NCBI RefSeq assembly: GCF_016863255.1 | Contig: NZ_BOON01000018.1 | Location: forward strand, 1 to 64,000 | Length of the DNA stretch: 64,000 nt | Direction of reading: 5' to 3' | Source: Planosporangium mesophilum | Lineage (GTDB): Bacteria > Actinomycetota > Actinomycetes > Mycobacteriales > Micromonosporaceae | Part shown: piece after piece, positions 33,374 to 41,164 of the stretch | How positions within the stretch are numbered: the stretch's first letter is position 1 | Layout of the letters: the number at the start of each line of letters is the position of its first letter | Translations under genes and position numbers: made by a program | The notes under the pieces: model-generated | The model's input: the letters and a program-made list of their open reading frames with translations, nothing else | What the model was told of the DNA's origin: nothing | Database searches by the model: none

Positions 33374-34411
33374 TCACAGCTGCGCGGCGTCAGCCCCTCC
33401 GCCCTCGTCACCCGTGGCCGCCGGGGACAGGAGACTACCCAGGGCGCGGTTGGTGCGGTTGGCCCGTACCGCCGCCCGCTGCTGACCCGCGGTCACCTCG
33501 ATGTAGTGCTGGCTCGACGCCAGGCTCGCGTGCCCGAGCAGCCGCATGATCTCCGACGCGTTCGCCCCGTCCTCGGCCAGACGGGTCGCGAACGTGTGCC
33601 GCAAGGCATGCAACCGCGCCCCCTGCGGCACCCGCTCGTTGATTCCCGCCCGTCGGTAGCACGAATCGACCAGGTACTGCAGGCCGCCCCGACGCAGCGG
33701 CTCACCGTGCCGGTCGACCAGCAGCACCGACTCGGGGCGTACCGAACGCGCGCCGAAGCGACGTCCGCGGCTGTCCAGATAGTTGGCCAGCACCCCGTCA
33801 AGCTCCGGCTCGATCGGCACGACCCGGTGCCGGCCACCTTTCCCGGAGACGTGGACCCGGCGCTCGCCGGGGCGTCCGGCGATCGATCCGACCTGCAGCG
33901 CCAGCAGTTCCGACAGGCGCAGCCCGGCGCACAGCGCCAGGGCGAGGACGGCGAGGTCGCGCTCCGGCCACGGGTGGCGCTGGCGCTGGTCGTCGCGTGC
34001 CACCGCGGTCAGCAGTTGCTCGGGGGTGTCCTCGCCGCGCAGCGGCTTGGGCAGGGGAGCCGGGGGACTGGGTCTGTCCACAGCGGACATCGGGTTGCCC
34101 GCGACGATCCCGTCGGCCACCAGGAACGTGAAGAAACTGTTCCAGCTCGACCAGGCGCGGTAGACCGACGCGGCGGCGCGGGGAGTGGCGAAGTGGGCGA
34201 AGGCCGCGCGCAGGGTCCGGGCCGACAGCGCGTGGATCGGAAGCTCGGCCAGGGGGAGGGGAGCGTCGGGAGCTTCGGCCACCAGCCGGGCGATCGCAAG
34301 CAGGTCACGCCGGTACGCCTGGAGCGTGTGCGGGGAAGGCTTACGGGTTGCGCGGGCGACGAGGAACTCCTCGATCAGAGTAAGTACCCGTTCGTCCTCT
34401 TTGTCCTGCAT
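33374..34411 (-). CDS. Xer-like tyrosine recombinase next to dif
   Basis: The 345-aa protein has an N-terminal SAM-like core-binding domain (about residues 8-115) and a catalytic domain with the full tyrosine-recombinase set: ALCAGLRLSELLAL (Arg), GKGGRHRVVPI (Lys), LHALRHTFATRLAE (His-x-x-Arg), LLGHASLASSQHYIEV (His and Tyr nucleophile). Size and sequence are Xer/integrase-like. It begins only 420 bp from the dif site at 34831-34858. True xerC and xerD are normally encoded elsewhere in actinobacteria, so this is an additional recombinase. A 7-6-7 inverted repeat overlaps its start codon (34407-34426). Confidence 0.9.
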   Translation of the reverse strand: MQDKEDERVLTLIEEFLVARATRKPSPHTLQAYRRDLLAIARLVAEAPDAPLPLAELPIHALSARTLRAAFAHFATPRAAASVYRAWSSWNSFFTFLVADGIVAGNPMSAVDRPSPPAPLPKPLRGEDTPEQLLTAVARDDQRQRHPWPERDLAVLALALCAGLRLSELLALQVGSIAGRPGERRVHVSGKGGRHRVVPIEPELDGVLANYLDSRGRRFGARSVRPESVLLVDRHGEPLRRGGLQYLVDSCYRRAGINERVPQGARLHALRHTFATRLAEDGANASEIMRLLGHASLASSQHYIEVTAGQQRAAVRANRTNRALGSLLSPAATGDEGGGADAAQL

Positions 34412-34426
34412 AAGGAATATTATGCA
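34407..34426. repeat. Xer-core-like inverted repeat TGCATAA-N6-TTATGCA over the recombinase start
   Basis: Perfect 7-bp arms (34407-34413, 34420-34426) with a 6-bp centre GGAATA. The ATAA-N6-TTAT layout is that of Xer recombination cores, including the nearby dif. It covers the start codon (34409-34411), so it may be a recombination site, an autoregulatory site or both. Confidence 0.45.
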
Positions 34427-34806
34427 TGAATTTCGCGGCGGTCGACAGGGGGAGCGGTAGCCGTGGGGGCCGGGCCTCGATACCGCGGGGTCTCGATACC
34501 GCGGATGACCAGCCGGAGGCCGGGGTCATTCTTTCGTGCACCTGCCTGGCGGTGTGGCCGCGCGCCAGAGATGTGCGGACGAGAACGAAAGCGCGTCCGG
34601 TCCGCGCGTGGATCACCATGGCCCGGTAGGCGAACCTCGGAGACGGCCGCCCGACGGCCCGCCATCAGTGCGACGGGTACCTCGCACACACGCCACACGT
34701 GGCCGGTGCCGTCGTGTCGTCATGCGGACGCCGGACGCGCATCTCTGTGTCACCCGCCGGTAGGTCGTGGTGGCAGGGCATGGGTCGAAACCCCGCCCAG
34801 GACGCT
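34427..34806. other. 380-bp region without a supported gene
   Basis: Only low-quality open frames on both strands. It contains a 13-bp direct repeat CTCGATACCGCGG at 34476-34488 and 34492-34504. Confidence 0.4.
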
Positions 34807-34883
34807 CCAAGAGGGGCCCCGTGCTATTAGGTTGACATAATGTGCATTATCGACCAACTCGGAACGGCCCCCCAAGAGGGGCC
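34807..34883. repeat. 12-bp direct repeats flanking dif
   Basis: CCAAGAGGGGCC occurs at 34807-34818 and again at 34872-34883, placed 12 and 13 bp outside the dif site in the same orientation. Confidence 0.75.
34831..34858 (-). other. dif: chromosome dimer resolution site dif
   Basis: The 28 bp contain the palindromic core ATAATGTGCATTAT (34838-34851). On the minus strand an 11-bp XerC-type arm GTTGGTCGATAA, a 6-bp centre TGCACA and a XerD-type arm TTATGTCAAC follow in the order of bacterial dif sites, and the arms match the actinobacterial consensus as I recall it (GATAAT...ATTATGTCAA). dif marks the terminus region of circular chromosomes, where XerCD and FtsK resolve dimers. Confidence 0.85.
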
Positions 34884-35121
34884 AGGTGCGCGCCCCAACG
34901 ACGCCGAATCGATCCAGACGCTGTAAGCGCACCTACCGGTGCGGCGGAACTCACGGGGCCGCGTCCCGGCGCGGCGTCCGTGCCGTCCAAGGACGCTCGT
35001 CGCCCACCGGCGGCGAGCCGCTGCGCTGCTGCCTGCCGGACACGTCGAGGTCCGTCGGTCCGTACGAGGCCGGCGGAAATCAGTCCTGACGGCGCCGGCC
35101 CCGACGGTAGACTCCCCCGCC

Positions 35122-35664
35122 ATGACCGACATCGACGGGCATGGTCGCCCGGAGCCTCCGCTCGCGGCCGACGAAACCGCCACGCTGCTGGGATTCCTGG
35201 ACTACCAGCGCGCGACCCTGGCGTGGAAGTGCGCGGGGCTGGACGCGGCCGACCTGAAGGCGACCGTGGGGGCCTCGTCGATGACCCTGGGCGGCATGCT
35301 CAAGCACATGGCGCTCGTCGAGGACGGCTGGTTCTCGCGGTCGCTGCACGGGCGGGACCGGCGGCCGCCGTGGGACACGGTGGACTGGACGGCCGACCCC
35401 GACTGGGATTGGCAATCGGCGGCCGAGGACTCCCCCGAGCAGCTGTTCGCGCTCTGGCAGGACGCCGTGGCCCGGTCCCGTTCCCTGGTCGCGGAGGCTC
35501 TCGCGGACGGCGGCGGCCTGGACCGGCTGGCTGTGCGCACCTGGTCCGACGGTCGGGCGCCGAGCCTGCGGTGGATCCTGTGCCACATGATCGAGGAGTA
35601 CGCGCGGCACAACGGCCATGCCGACCTGATCCGGGAGTCGGTGGACGGACAAACCGGCGAGTAG
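35122..35664 (+). CDS. DinB/DUF664 family protein
   Basis: The 180-aa protein has the DUF664 pattern: FLDYQRATLAWKCAGLDAADLK, GGMLKHMALVEDGWFSR (His), and the C-terminal LRWILCHMIEEYARHNGHADLIRESVDG (two further His ligands). This is a four-helix metal-binding fold; relatives include mycothiol-dependent transferases. It is related to, but not a recent copy of, the gene at 11955-12479. ATG 35122 is the first start after a poor upstream open stretch; the ribosome site is weak. Confidence 0.85.
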   Translation: MTDIDGHGRPEPPLAADETATLLGFLDYQRATLAWKCAGLDAADLKATVGASSMTLGGMLKHMALVEDGWFSRSLHGRDRRPPWDTVDWTADPDWDWQSAAEDSPEQLFALWQDAVARSRSLVAEALADGGGLDRLAVRTWSDGRAPSLRWILCHMIEEYARHNGHADLIRESVDGQTGE

Positions 35665-35846
35665 TCGCAGCGGTCACGGCCGTGGATCTCCGGGCTTGGT
35701 GGTTCGGTCGTCTGCCTGCACCGAGAACGGTGGGCTGTCGCCCGCGGGGATCATCGCCCCTGACCACCTACCTCCACCCCATCACTTTGGGTAACCGTCC
35801 ACTGCGGATCTCGTGAGGGCTCGGCGCGTCACTGAATTCGTCGCCG

Positions 35847-35883
35847 GAGCGGACTAGGCCGTGCCGGCGCGGGTAGTCCGCTC
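35847..35883 (+). promoter_or_regulatory. hairpin upstream of the DUF892 gene
   Basis: GAGCGGACTA (35847-35856) and TAGTCCGCTC (35874-35883) form a perfect 10-bp stem with a 17-nt loop, ending 37 nt before ATG 35921. It is either a 5'UTR hairpin or an operator. Confidence 0.5.
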
Positions 35884-35920
35884 GCGACCGGTACAGCAGA
35901 CGAGTGACCAGGAGGAGCCC

Positions 35921-36415
35921 ATGCCCATCACGAGTCCGGCGGACCTGTTCCTCTACGAACTGTCCGGCATGCACGACGCGGAGAAGAAGAAGGCCGCGTG
36001 GAAGGGTGAGATCGTCGGGCAGATCAGGTCGGGCCCCCTGCAGGACATCATGCGGGTCGAGCAGCAGGAGTCCCAGCAGAAGGTGAAGAACCTGGAGTCG
36101 TGTTTCCAGGCGCTGGGCAGCCAGCCGCGCGATGTCCCGTGCCTGGCGGTGGACGGGATGCGGGCGGAGTACCAGCAGTTCATGAGCCAGAACCCGTCGC
36201 CCGAGTCGATGGAGATGTACACCTGCGGCATGATGCTGAAGGCGTCTCACTTCGGGCTCGGCAGCTACAAGGGTCTGATCGACAAGGCCATGCTCATGGG
36301 CGAGAACCAGTGCGCCCAGCTCCTGCAGACCAACCTGGTCATCAACGAGGAGAGCACCGGCCGGACGGAGCGGATCGGCCACGAGATGAGCCGGCGCGTG
36401 ATGGCGACCGCCTGA
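35921..36415 (+). CDS. DUF892 (YciE/YciF-like) ferritin-fold protein
   Basis: The 164-aa protein has the DUF892 features SPADLFLYELSGMHDAEKK and two internal repeats of helices with E/H pairs (VEQQESQQKVKNLESCFQALG and AMLMGENQCAQLLQTNL). These ferritin-like proteins are stress induced in many bacteria; iron binding in this copy is uncertain because several canonical Glu/His positions are substituted. AGGAGG lies just before ATG 35921. A hairpin in the leader may mediate control. Confidence 0.8.
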   Translation: MPITSPADLFLYELSGMHDAEKKKAAWKGEIVGQIRSGPLQDIMRVEQQESQQKVKNLESCFQALGSQPRDVPCLAVDGMRAEYQQFMSQNPSPESMEMYTCGMMLKASHFGLGSYKGLIDKAMLMGENQCAQLLQTNLVINEESTGRTERIGHEMSRRVMATA

Positions 36416-36418
36416 CCC

Positions 36419-36759
36419 GCGTCAGCCTGGAGATCGTAGAGCCGTCGGTGCCGGACCACGAATGGGCCGGTACCGACGGCCGCTGCGTGTACCTGTCCCC
36501 TGTGTACCTGACACGCGACTACGAAGGCGTACCCGGCCGAGCTCGCGGGGCGGCTCCTCGGGTGCGCCTTCGTAGTCGACGAGCTGGCCCGGGCGGTGCA
36601 CGAGGAGGCGTACGCGCGGGTCGACACGGTGCTCGAGTACCCGACTGCACCGTACCGGGCGCCGCTCGGTACGTTCTCCAGGCATCTGATGCTGCCGGCG
36701 TGGTGCTGGCCCGCCGGCCGCGGTGGCCGCCGGAGTGTCGGAGCCTGCTGCTAGAACAT
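36419..36759 (+). pseudogene. frameshifted gene of unknown function
   Basis: Two consecutive open stretches in different frames make sense only together: VEPSVPDHEWAGTDGRCVYLSPVYLTRDYEG, then AYPAELAGRLLGCAFVVDELARAVHEEAYARVDTVLEYPTAP...GTFSRHLMLPAWCW up to TAG near 36751. They meet at a perfect 13-bp inverted repeat (36517-36529 and 36565-36577). The first part has no clear start. Alternative: spurious reading in a 380-bp intergenic region. Confidence 0.35.
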
Positions 36760-36760
36760 A

Positions 36761-36774
36761 TGTACAGACGTACA
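36761..36774 (+). promoter_or_regulatory. TGTAC-AGAC-GTACA operator-like repeat
   Basis: The 12-mer GTACAGACGTAC (36762-36773) recurs as GTACAGATGTAC (minus strand, 43947-43936) in front of the gene at 43106-43918. Here it ends 25 bp before ATG 36799. Confidence 0.5.
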
Positions 36775-36798
36775 GGTGTGCCGGGGAAAGGGTCCAAC

Positions 36799-37533
36799 AT
36801 GGCCGTGCGCGGGTTGTCCACCGCGGAGCTGGAGCAGATCCGTGATGCTCTCACCGCCGGGCGTCGGCCGAAGGTGGTCTTCACCGAGTCCGCCGGGCAG
36901 ATCGTCGGCCAGCACGGGCAGGTCGTGGAGTTGGCCGACCCGGCGGTGAGCGACGAGTGGGTGGTGGTCCGGTTCGGCCGCGACGAGTTGCCGTTCTCCC
37001 CCGCCGACCTGGCGATCGCTCCCAAGGGCGCCCCGCCCCGGCGGCAGCCCAAGGCGGGGCCCGCCGACGCACCCGCCGAGCCGCCCGGCCCGCCGCTGCT
37101 TCCCCCCGACCCGCCGGCCGCCACCCGTACCGCCGTGCCCGCACCCCGCGAGGAGAGTCCCGTGAGCGACGTCCCGACCCCCGACGAGGCCGCGTCCGGC
37201 AACGGCGGGCAGCCGACCCGCCCGGCGAAGGCACCGGCCCGCAAGGCCGCGCGTGTCAAGCCGCCGGCGACGTTGACGGTCACCCTGTCGTACGCCGACG
37301 GCGAGTGGATGGTCGCCGCGCAGCAGGGCAGCAAGAGCCTCGCCAAGCCCTACGTCATCAAGGCGACGGAGGCACTGAAGATGGTGGGGATGCTCGACGT
37401 TCCCGGGGTGCACGAGGCGGTCGAGGAGATCGTGTCGGCGGCGCGGGCCGAAGCGGAGGCCGAGGCGGAGCGGCTACGGTCCGAGCTGGCCGAGATCGAG
37501 GCGCGCCTGGCGGAGCTGCGCGACGCGCATTGA
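36799..37533 (+). CDS. uncharacterised actinomycete protein with Pro/Ala linker and coiled coil
   Basis: The 244-aa protein has a globular N-terminus (LSTAELEQIRDALTAGRRPKVVFTESAGQIVGQ...VVVRFGRDELPFSPADLAI, residues 5-75), a Pro/Ala/basic linker (76-155), a compact domain (ATLTVTLSYADGEWMVAAQQGSKSLAKPYVIKATEALKMVGML) and a C-terminal coiled coil (AEAEAEAERLRSELAEIEARLAEL). It resembles proteins annotated DUF6319, which I cannot confirm. The basic linker suggests nucleic-acid contact. ATG 36799 follows GGGGAAAGG. Its upstream motif is shared with the gene at 43106-43918. Confidence 0.7.
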   Translation: MAVRGLSTAELEQIRDALTAGRRPKVVFTESAGQIVGQHGQVVELADPAVSDEWVVVRFGRDELPFSPADLAIAPKGAPPRRQPKAGPADAPAEPPGPPLLPPDPPAATRTAVPAPREESPVSDVPTPDEAASGNGGQPTRPAKAPARKAARVKPPATLTVTLSYADGEWMVAAQQGSKSLAKPYVIKATEALKMVGMLDVPGVHEAVEEIVSAARAEAEAEAERLRSELAEIEARLAELRDAH

Positions 37534-37543
37534 CGAGACGGGG

Positions 37544-37807
37544 TCACCGACCATCGCCGCTGGTGCGCCGGTAACGCAGCACCGCCTCGCGGGTGGTGGG
37601 CGCGTCCAGGGTCTGGCGGGCCTGCGCGATGCGCCGGTGGGCCGTGCGCAGCGACAGGAACTCGGCCTGCGCGGCAGCCGCGATCGTCTGGCCCTTCGCC
37701 AACCGCTCCAGCAGCGCGCGTTGCTCGGGCGCCAGGTCGGCGCCCGGGGTGTGGTCGGGTCGGTCACCGTCCCCGGCCGCCGCGGCGGCCTGCGGATCGA
37801 TGCTCAC
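37544..37807 (-). CDS. small LuxR-type HTH protein
   Basis: The 87-aa product ends in a GerE-like helix-turn-helix: DLAPEQRALLERLAKGQTIAAAAQAEFLSLRTAHRRIAQARQTLDAPTTREAVLRYRR. No receiver or other sensory domain is attached. GTG 37807 precedes VSIDPQ; the frame is open much further upstream with no domain features. It converges with the gene ending at 37533 with a 10-bp gap. Such orphan HTH proteins may need another signal-sensing partner. Confidence 0.65.
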   Translation of the reverse strand: MSIDPQAAAAAGDGDRPDHTPGADLAPEQRALLERLAKGQTIAAAAQAEFLSLRTAHRRIAQARQTLDAPTTREAVLRYRRTSGDGR

Positions 37808-38066
37808 CCGACCGGCTCGTTCGCTGTCACACCAATCGCCTCCATGGCATGAGACCGCCGCTTCGGTACGTGTGCGCGGGTGAGCATACGCACTCCGGCG
37901 CCGCGCGGGGGGCCCGCGCCGACCGGTGGAACGGACTGACCGGGATCGATCTCGCACCGTCATGTCCTCGGTACGGGAACCGGCCGCCGCCACGGCGCGA
38001 CTCGACCGTGCCGGGCGGCCCGGGCCGGTCACCGCCGGTTCACCGGAGCCTGCACAATGGCAGACC

Positions 38067-38837
38067 ATGGCCGGCCACCCGTACCCGTACCTGGACGCAC
38101 CGACCCCGCTGGCGTTCGCCCACCGCGGCGGCGCGTCGGCCGGCGACGAGAACACCGCCGCCGCGTTCGCCCGCTGCGTCGAACTGGGGTACCGCTACGT
38201 CGAGACCGACGTGCACGCCACCAGCGACGGGGTCGCGGTCGTCTTCCACGACGAGACCCTGGGCCGGATGACCGGTGACCCGCGCCGGGTCCGTGACGTG
38301 CGCTGGGCCGACCTGGCGGCGATGCGGGTCGGCGGCGAGGCGGCCGTACCCCGCCTCGACGACGTGCTCGGCGCGTGGCCGCAGGTCCGGTTCAACATCG
38401 ACCTCAAGTCCGACCAGGCCCTCGTACCCGGTGTGGAGGCGGTCCGCCGGGTCGGGGCGCTCGACCGGGTACTGCTGGCCTCCTTCTCCGACGCCCGGCT
38501 GCGCCGGGTGCGCCGCGAGCTCGGGCCGGGGGTGGCGACGTCGATGGGTACCCGCGAGGTGGCGCGGCTGTGGACCGGTGCCCGGCTGGGGCGCGCCCAG
38601 CGGGTACCGCCGGGGGTGGTCGCCGCCCAGGTGCCGGTCCGGCAGGGCCGCATCCGGGTGGTCACGCCTCGGTTCCTCGCGCACGCCCACCGGATCGGGC
38701 TCCAGGTCCATGTCTGGACGATCGACGACCCCACCCAGATGCACGAGTTACTCGACCTCGGGGTGGATGGCATCATGACCGATCGCATCGAGGTGCTGCG
38801 CGACGTGTACCGCAGCCGTGGCCTGTGGGCCGCCTGA
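38067..38837 (+). CDS. glycerophosphodiester phosphodiesterase (GDPD)
   Basis: The 256-aa protein has the GDPD/TIM-barrel sites FAHRGGASAGDENTAAAF (catalytic His, Glu), YVETDVHATSDGVAVVFHDETLGRMT (ExD..HD), FNIDLKSD and VHVWTIDDPTQMHELLDLGVDGIMTDR. It hydrolyses glycerophosphodiesters to glycerol 3-phosphate; no signal peptide, so cytoplasmic. ATG 38067 is preferred; another ATG 9 nt upstream is out of frame. A rare TTA codon lies at 38748-38750 (residue 228). The next gene starts 5 bp later, so the two probably form an operon. Confidence 0.9.
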   Translation: MAGHPYPYLDAPTPLAFAHRGGASAGDENTAAAFARCVELGYRYVETDVHATSDGVAVVFHDETLGRMTGDPRRVRDVRWADLAAMRVGGEAAVPRLDDVLGAWPQVRFNIDLKSDQALVPGVEAVRRVGALDRVLLASFSDARLRRVRRELGPGVATSMGTREVARLWTGARLGRAQRVPPGVVAAQVPVRQGRIRVVTPRFLAHAHRIGLQVHVWTIDDPTQMHELLDLGVDGIMTDRIEVLRDVYRSRGLWAA

Positions 38838-38842
38838 ACGAG

Positions 38843-40198
38843 ATGGGGACGCCGATGGTCACCGACGCCGGGGTACGCCAGGAGCCCAGCACCCGACGCG
38901 AACGCGTCGGCTGGTACTTCTACGACTGGGCCAACTCCGCCTTCTACACCACGGTCGTCACGGTCTTCCTCGGCCCGTACCTCGGGTCGGTCGCGCAGGC
39001 GGCGGCCGACGAGCGCGGCCTGGTGTACCCGCTGGGCATCCCGGTCGCGGCGGGCGCGCTGTTCGCGTACACGGTCTCGTTGTCGGTGCTGCTGCAGGTC
39101 TTCGTGCTGCCCACGGTGGGCGCCATCGCCGACCGGACCGCCCGCAAGAAGGAGCTGCTGGCGGTGTTCGCGTACATCGGCGCCGCCGCAACCGTCGGCC
39201 TGGTGTTGTGTACCGGCGAGCGGTACCTCCTCGGGGCGCTGCTGTTCCTGGTCGCCAACCTCGGCTACGGGGCCAGCATCGTCGTCTACTACTCGTTCCT
39301 GCCGCAGCTCGCCGGCCCGGACGACCGCGACCGGGTCTCCAGCGTCGGTTGGGCGGTCGGCTACCTCGGCGGCGGTCTGCTGCTGGCGCTCAACCTGGCC
39401 GCGGTCACGATCGAGCCGGCCGGCATGAGCCGGGGCGAGATCGCGCGGTGGAGCATCGTGTCGGCCGGCGTGTGGTGGGCGGCGTTCACCACGATCCCCC
39501 TCGTGCGGCTGCGCAACCGCCCGGCGGTGGCCGGTCCGGCCCGCGGCCCGGTGCTCCTCGACGGGTTCCGGCAGCTCGGCCGTACCCTGCGCAACCTCCG
39601 GCGGTATCCGCTGACCCTGTTCTTCCTGGCCGCGTACCTGATCTACAACGACGGCATCCAGACGGTCATCGCGATGGCCAGCGTCTACGCCGACAAGGAA
39701 CTGGGCCTGGACCCGTCGGTACAGATCCAGACGATCCTGATGGTGCAGTTCCTGGCGTTCGCCGGCGCGATGGGCATGGGTCGGTTGGCCCGCCGCTTCG
39801 GCGCGTGGAAGACGATCCTGGCCAGCCTCGTGCTGTGGACGGGGGTGCTGGCGGCCGCGTACGTCCTGCCGGCCCACCGGCCGATGGCGTTCGTGTCCCT
39901 CGGGATGCTGCTGGGCATCGTGCTCGGCGGCACCCAGGCGCTGAGCCGGTCGCTGTTCAGCCAGCTCATCCCGCACGGCGAGGAGGCCGAGTACTTCGGC
40001 ATCTACGAGATCTCCGACAAGGGTACGAGCTGGCTCGGCCCGCTGCTGTTCGGGCTGGCGTACCAGTTCACCGGCAGCTACCGGGTCGCGATCATCTCGC
40101 TGGTCGGGTTCTTCGTCGTCGGGTTCGTGGCCCTCGCGGCGGTGCCGATGCGCCGGGCCATCGTCGCCGCCGGCAACACCCCGCCGCGGGTGCTCTGA
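38843..40198 (+). CDS. MFS transporter, Atg22/UMF1 type
   Basis: The 451-aa protein has about 12 membrane helices. The N-terminal [26 protein letters not shown] and [17 protein letters not shown] blocks are typical of the Atg22-like (UMF1) branch of the MFS, followed by [20 protein letters not shown] and [40 protein letters not shown]. Yeast Atg22 exports vacuolar amino acids; bacterial members are uncharacterised. ATG 38843 or 38855 could start it. It directly follows the GDPD gene, suggesting use of a product such as a glycerophospho-compound head group (inference). Confidence 0.88.
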   Translation: MGTPMVTDAGVRQEPSTRRERVGWYFYDWANSAFYTTVVTVFLGPYLGSVAQAAADERGLVYPLGIPVAAGALFAYTVSLSVLLQVFVLPTVGAIADRTARKKELLAVFAYIGAAATVGLVLCTGERYLLGALLFLVANLGYGASIVVYYSFLPQLAGPDDRDRVSSVGWAVGYLGGGLLLALNLAAVTIEPAGMSRGEIARWSIVSAGVWWAAFTTIPLVRLRNRPAVAGPARGPVLLDGFRQLGRTLRNLRRYPLTLFFLAAYLIYNDGIQTVIAMASVYADKELGLDPSVQIQTILMVQFLAFAGAMGMGRLARRFGAWKTILASLVLWTGVLAAAYVLPAHRPMAFVSLGMLLGIVLGGTQALSRSLFSQLIPHGEEAEYFGIYEISDKGTSWLGPLLFGLAYQFTGSYRVAIISLVGFFVVGFVALAAVPMRRAIVAAGNTPPRVL

Positions 40199-40205
40199 TC
40201 CCTGC

Positions 40206-41153
40206 CTAGTGGGCCTCGGCCCGGTGGGCCGCGAGCACGTCGCCGCCGAAGTCGCTGTCCGGGCGGCGCAGCACGGTGTGCGCGTGGTTGGCGTCGTTCT
40301 GGGTGTTGTCGTACTCGATGAGCAGGTCCGGTCCCTGGATGCGGTAGTAGTGCCCGGCGCCGGGGCGCACCGGCCCCTCCCACGCGAAGTGCAGCTCGCG
40401 CCGGTCGATGCGGGTCGCCTCGGCGCGGGCCAGCTCCGGCGGCAGCCGGTCGAGGTATCCGGCGACGAGGCGGTCGAGCAGCTCCCGCGCGGCCGGGCCG
40501 AGCCGGTGCGCCGGGATCCCCAGCGGGATCACCGGTGCGGCCACCCGGGCGGACTGCCCGCTGGTGATGTCGGCGGGCGCGGTGTCGGCGGTGACGGCGA
40601 GGGCCCGCCCCGGTACGCCCATCTCGTCGAGCAGCAGCCGGGCGAGGTCCTCCTCCAGGGCGAGGGGGCGGACCACCGGCTGACCGGCGTAGCTGACGGT
40701 CGCCGGGTTGGCGCCGAGGAACACCGGGGTCGGGTACACCCGGTCGCCGTCGACGGTCATCGTCACCGAGATGTGGTGGCCCTCGAACCGCCAGCCCCAC
40801 GGCCCGGCGCCGGTCGGGTCGCCGAACACATTGATCCAGTAGTCGTTGCTGTGCCGGCCGCGTACCCACCCCTCGGACCGGTCGAGCACCTCTTCGAGCG
40901 CGACGATCGTCATGGCCTGCGCGTACGCGTGCGGGCTCAGCCCGGTGGCGAGCAGCCGGTGCGTGGCCTTGCGGGCCGGCCCGGCCAGGTCGGCCAGGCT
41001 GATCCCGGGCCGGGGCTGCGGCCGGTACTCGATCCAGCGGCGCATCCCGTCGTCGGAGAACGGGTGGCAGCCCTGCGCCCGGTGCGCCTCGTCGAGCCGG
41101 TCGACGAGGGCCGCCGCGGCCGTGCGCATCGCCGCCGCCGTGGACTGCGTCAT
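40206..41153 (-). CDS. DUF3500 family protein
   Basis: The 315-aa protein matches the DUF3500 pattern: WIEYRPQPRPGISLADL, GRHSNDYWINVFGDPTGAGPWGWRFEGHHISVTMTVDGDRVYPTPVFLGANPATV and HYYRIQGPDLLIEYDNTQNDANHAHTVLRRPDSDFGGDVLAAH. The many conserved His, Asp and Asn residues suggest a metal-dependent enzyme, but no activity is known. GGAGG precedes ATG 41153. It is convergent with the transporter gene (7-bp gap) and lies 11 bp downstream of the recombinase gene on the same strand. Confidence 0.85.
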   Translation of the reverse strand: MTQSTAAAMRTAAAALVDRLDEAHRAQGCHPFSDDGMRRWIEYRPQPRPGISLADLAGPARKATHRLLATGLSPHAYAQAMTIVALEEVLDRSEGWVRGRHSNDYWINVFGDPTGAGPWGWRFEGHHISVTMTVDGDRVYPTPVFLGANPATVSYAGQPVVRPLALEEDLARLLLDEMGVPGRALAVTADTAPADITSGQSARVAAPVIPLGIPAHRLGPAARELLDRLVAGYLDRLPPELARAEATRIDRRELHFAWEGPVRPGAGHYYRIQGPDLLIEYDNTQNDANHAHTVLRRPDSDFGGDVLAAHRAEAH

Positions 41154-41164
41154 GGGGTCCTCCT

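Noticed and set aside
34420-34698. 92-codon minus-strand frame near dif
   Set aside because: Arg/Pro-rich, no ribosome site, overlaps direct repeats; not supportable.
38195-39976. Long minus-strand open frame opposite the GDPD and transporter genes
   Set aside because: Highly repetitive Arg/Asp/Gln/His composition typical of antisense frames; both plus-strand genes are clear.
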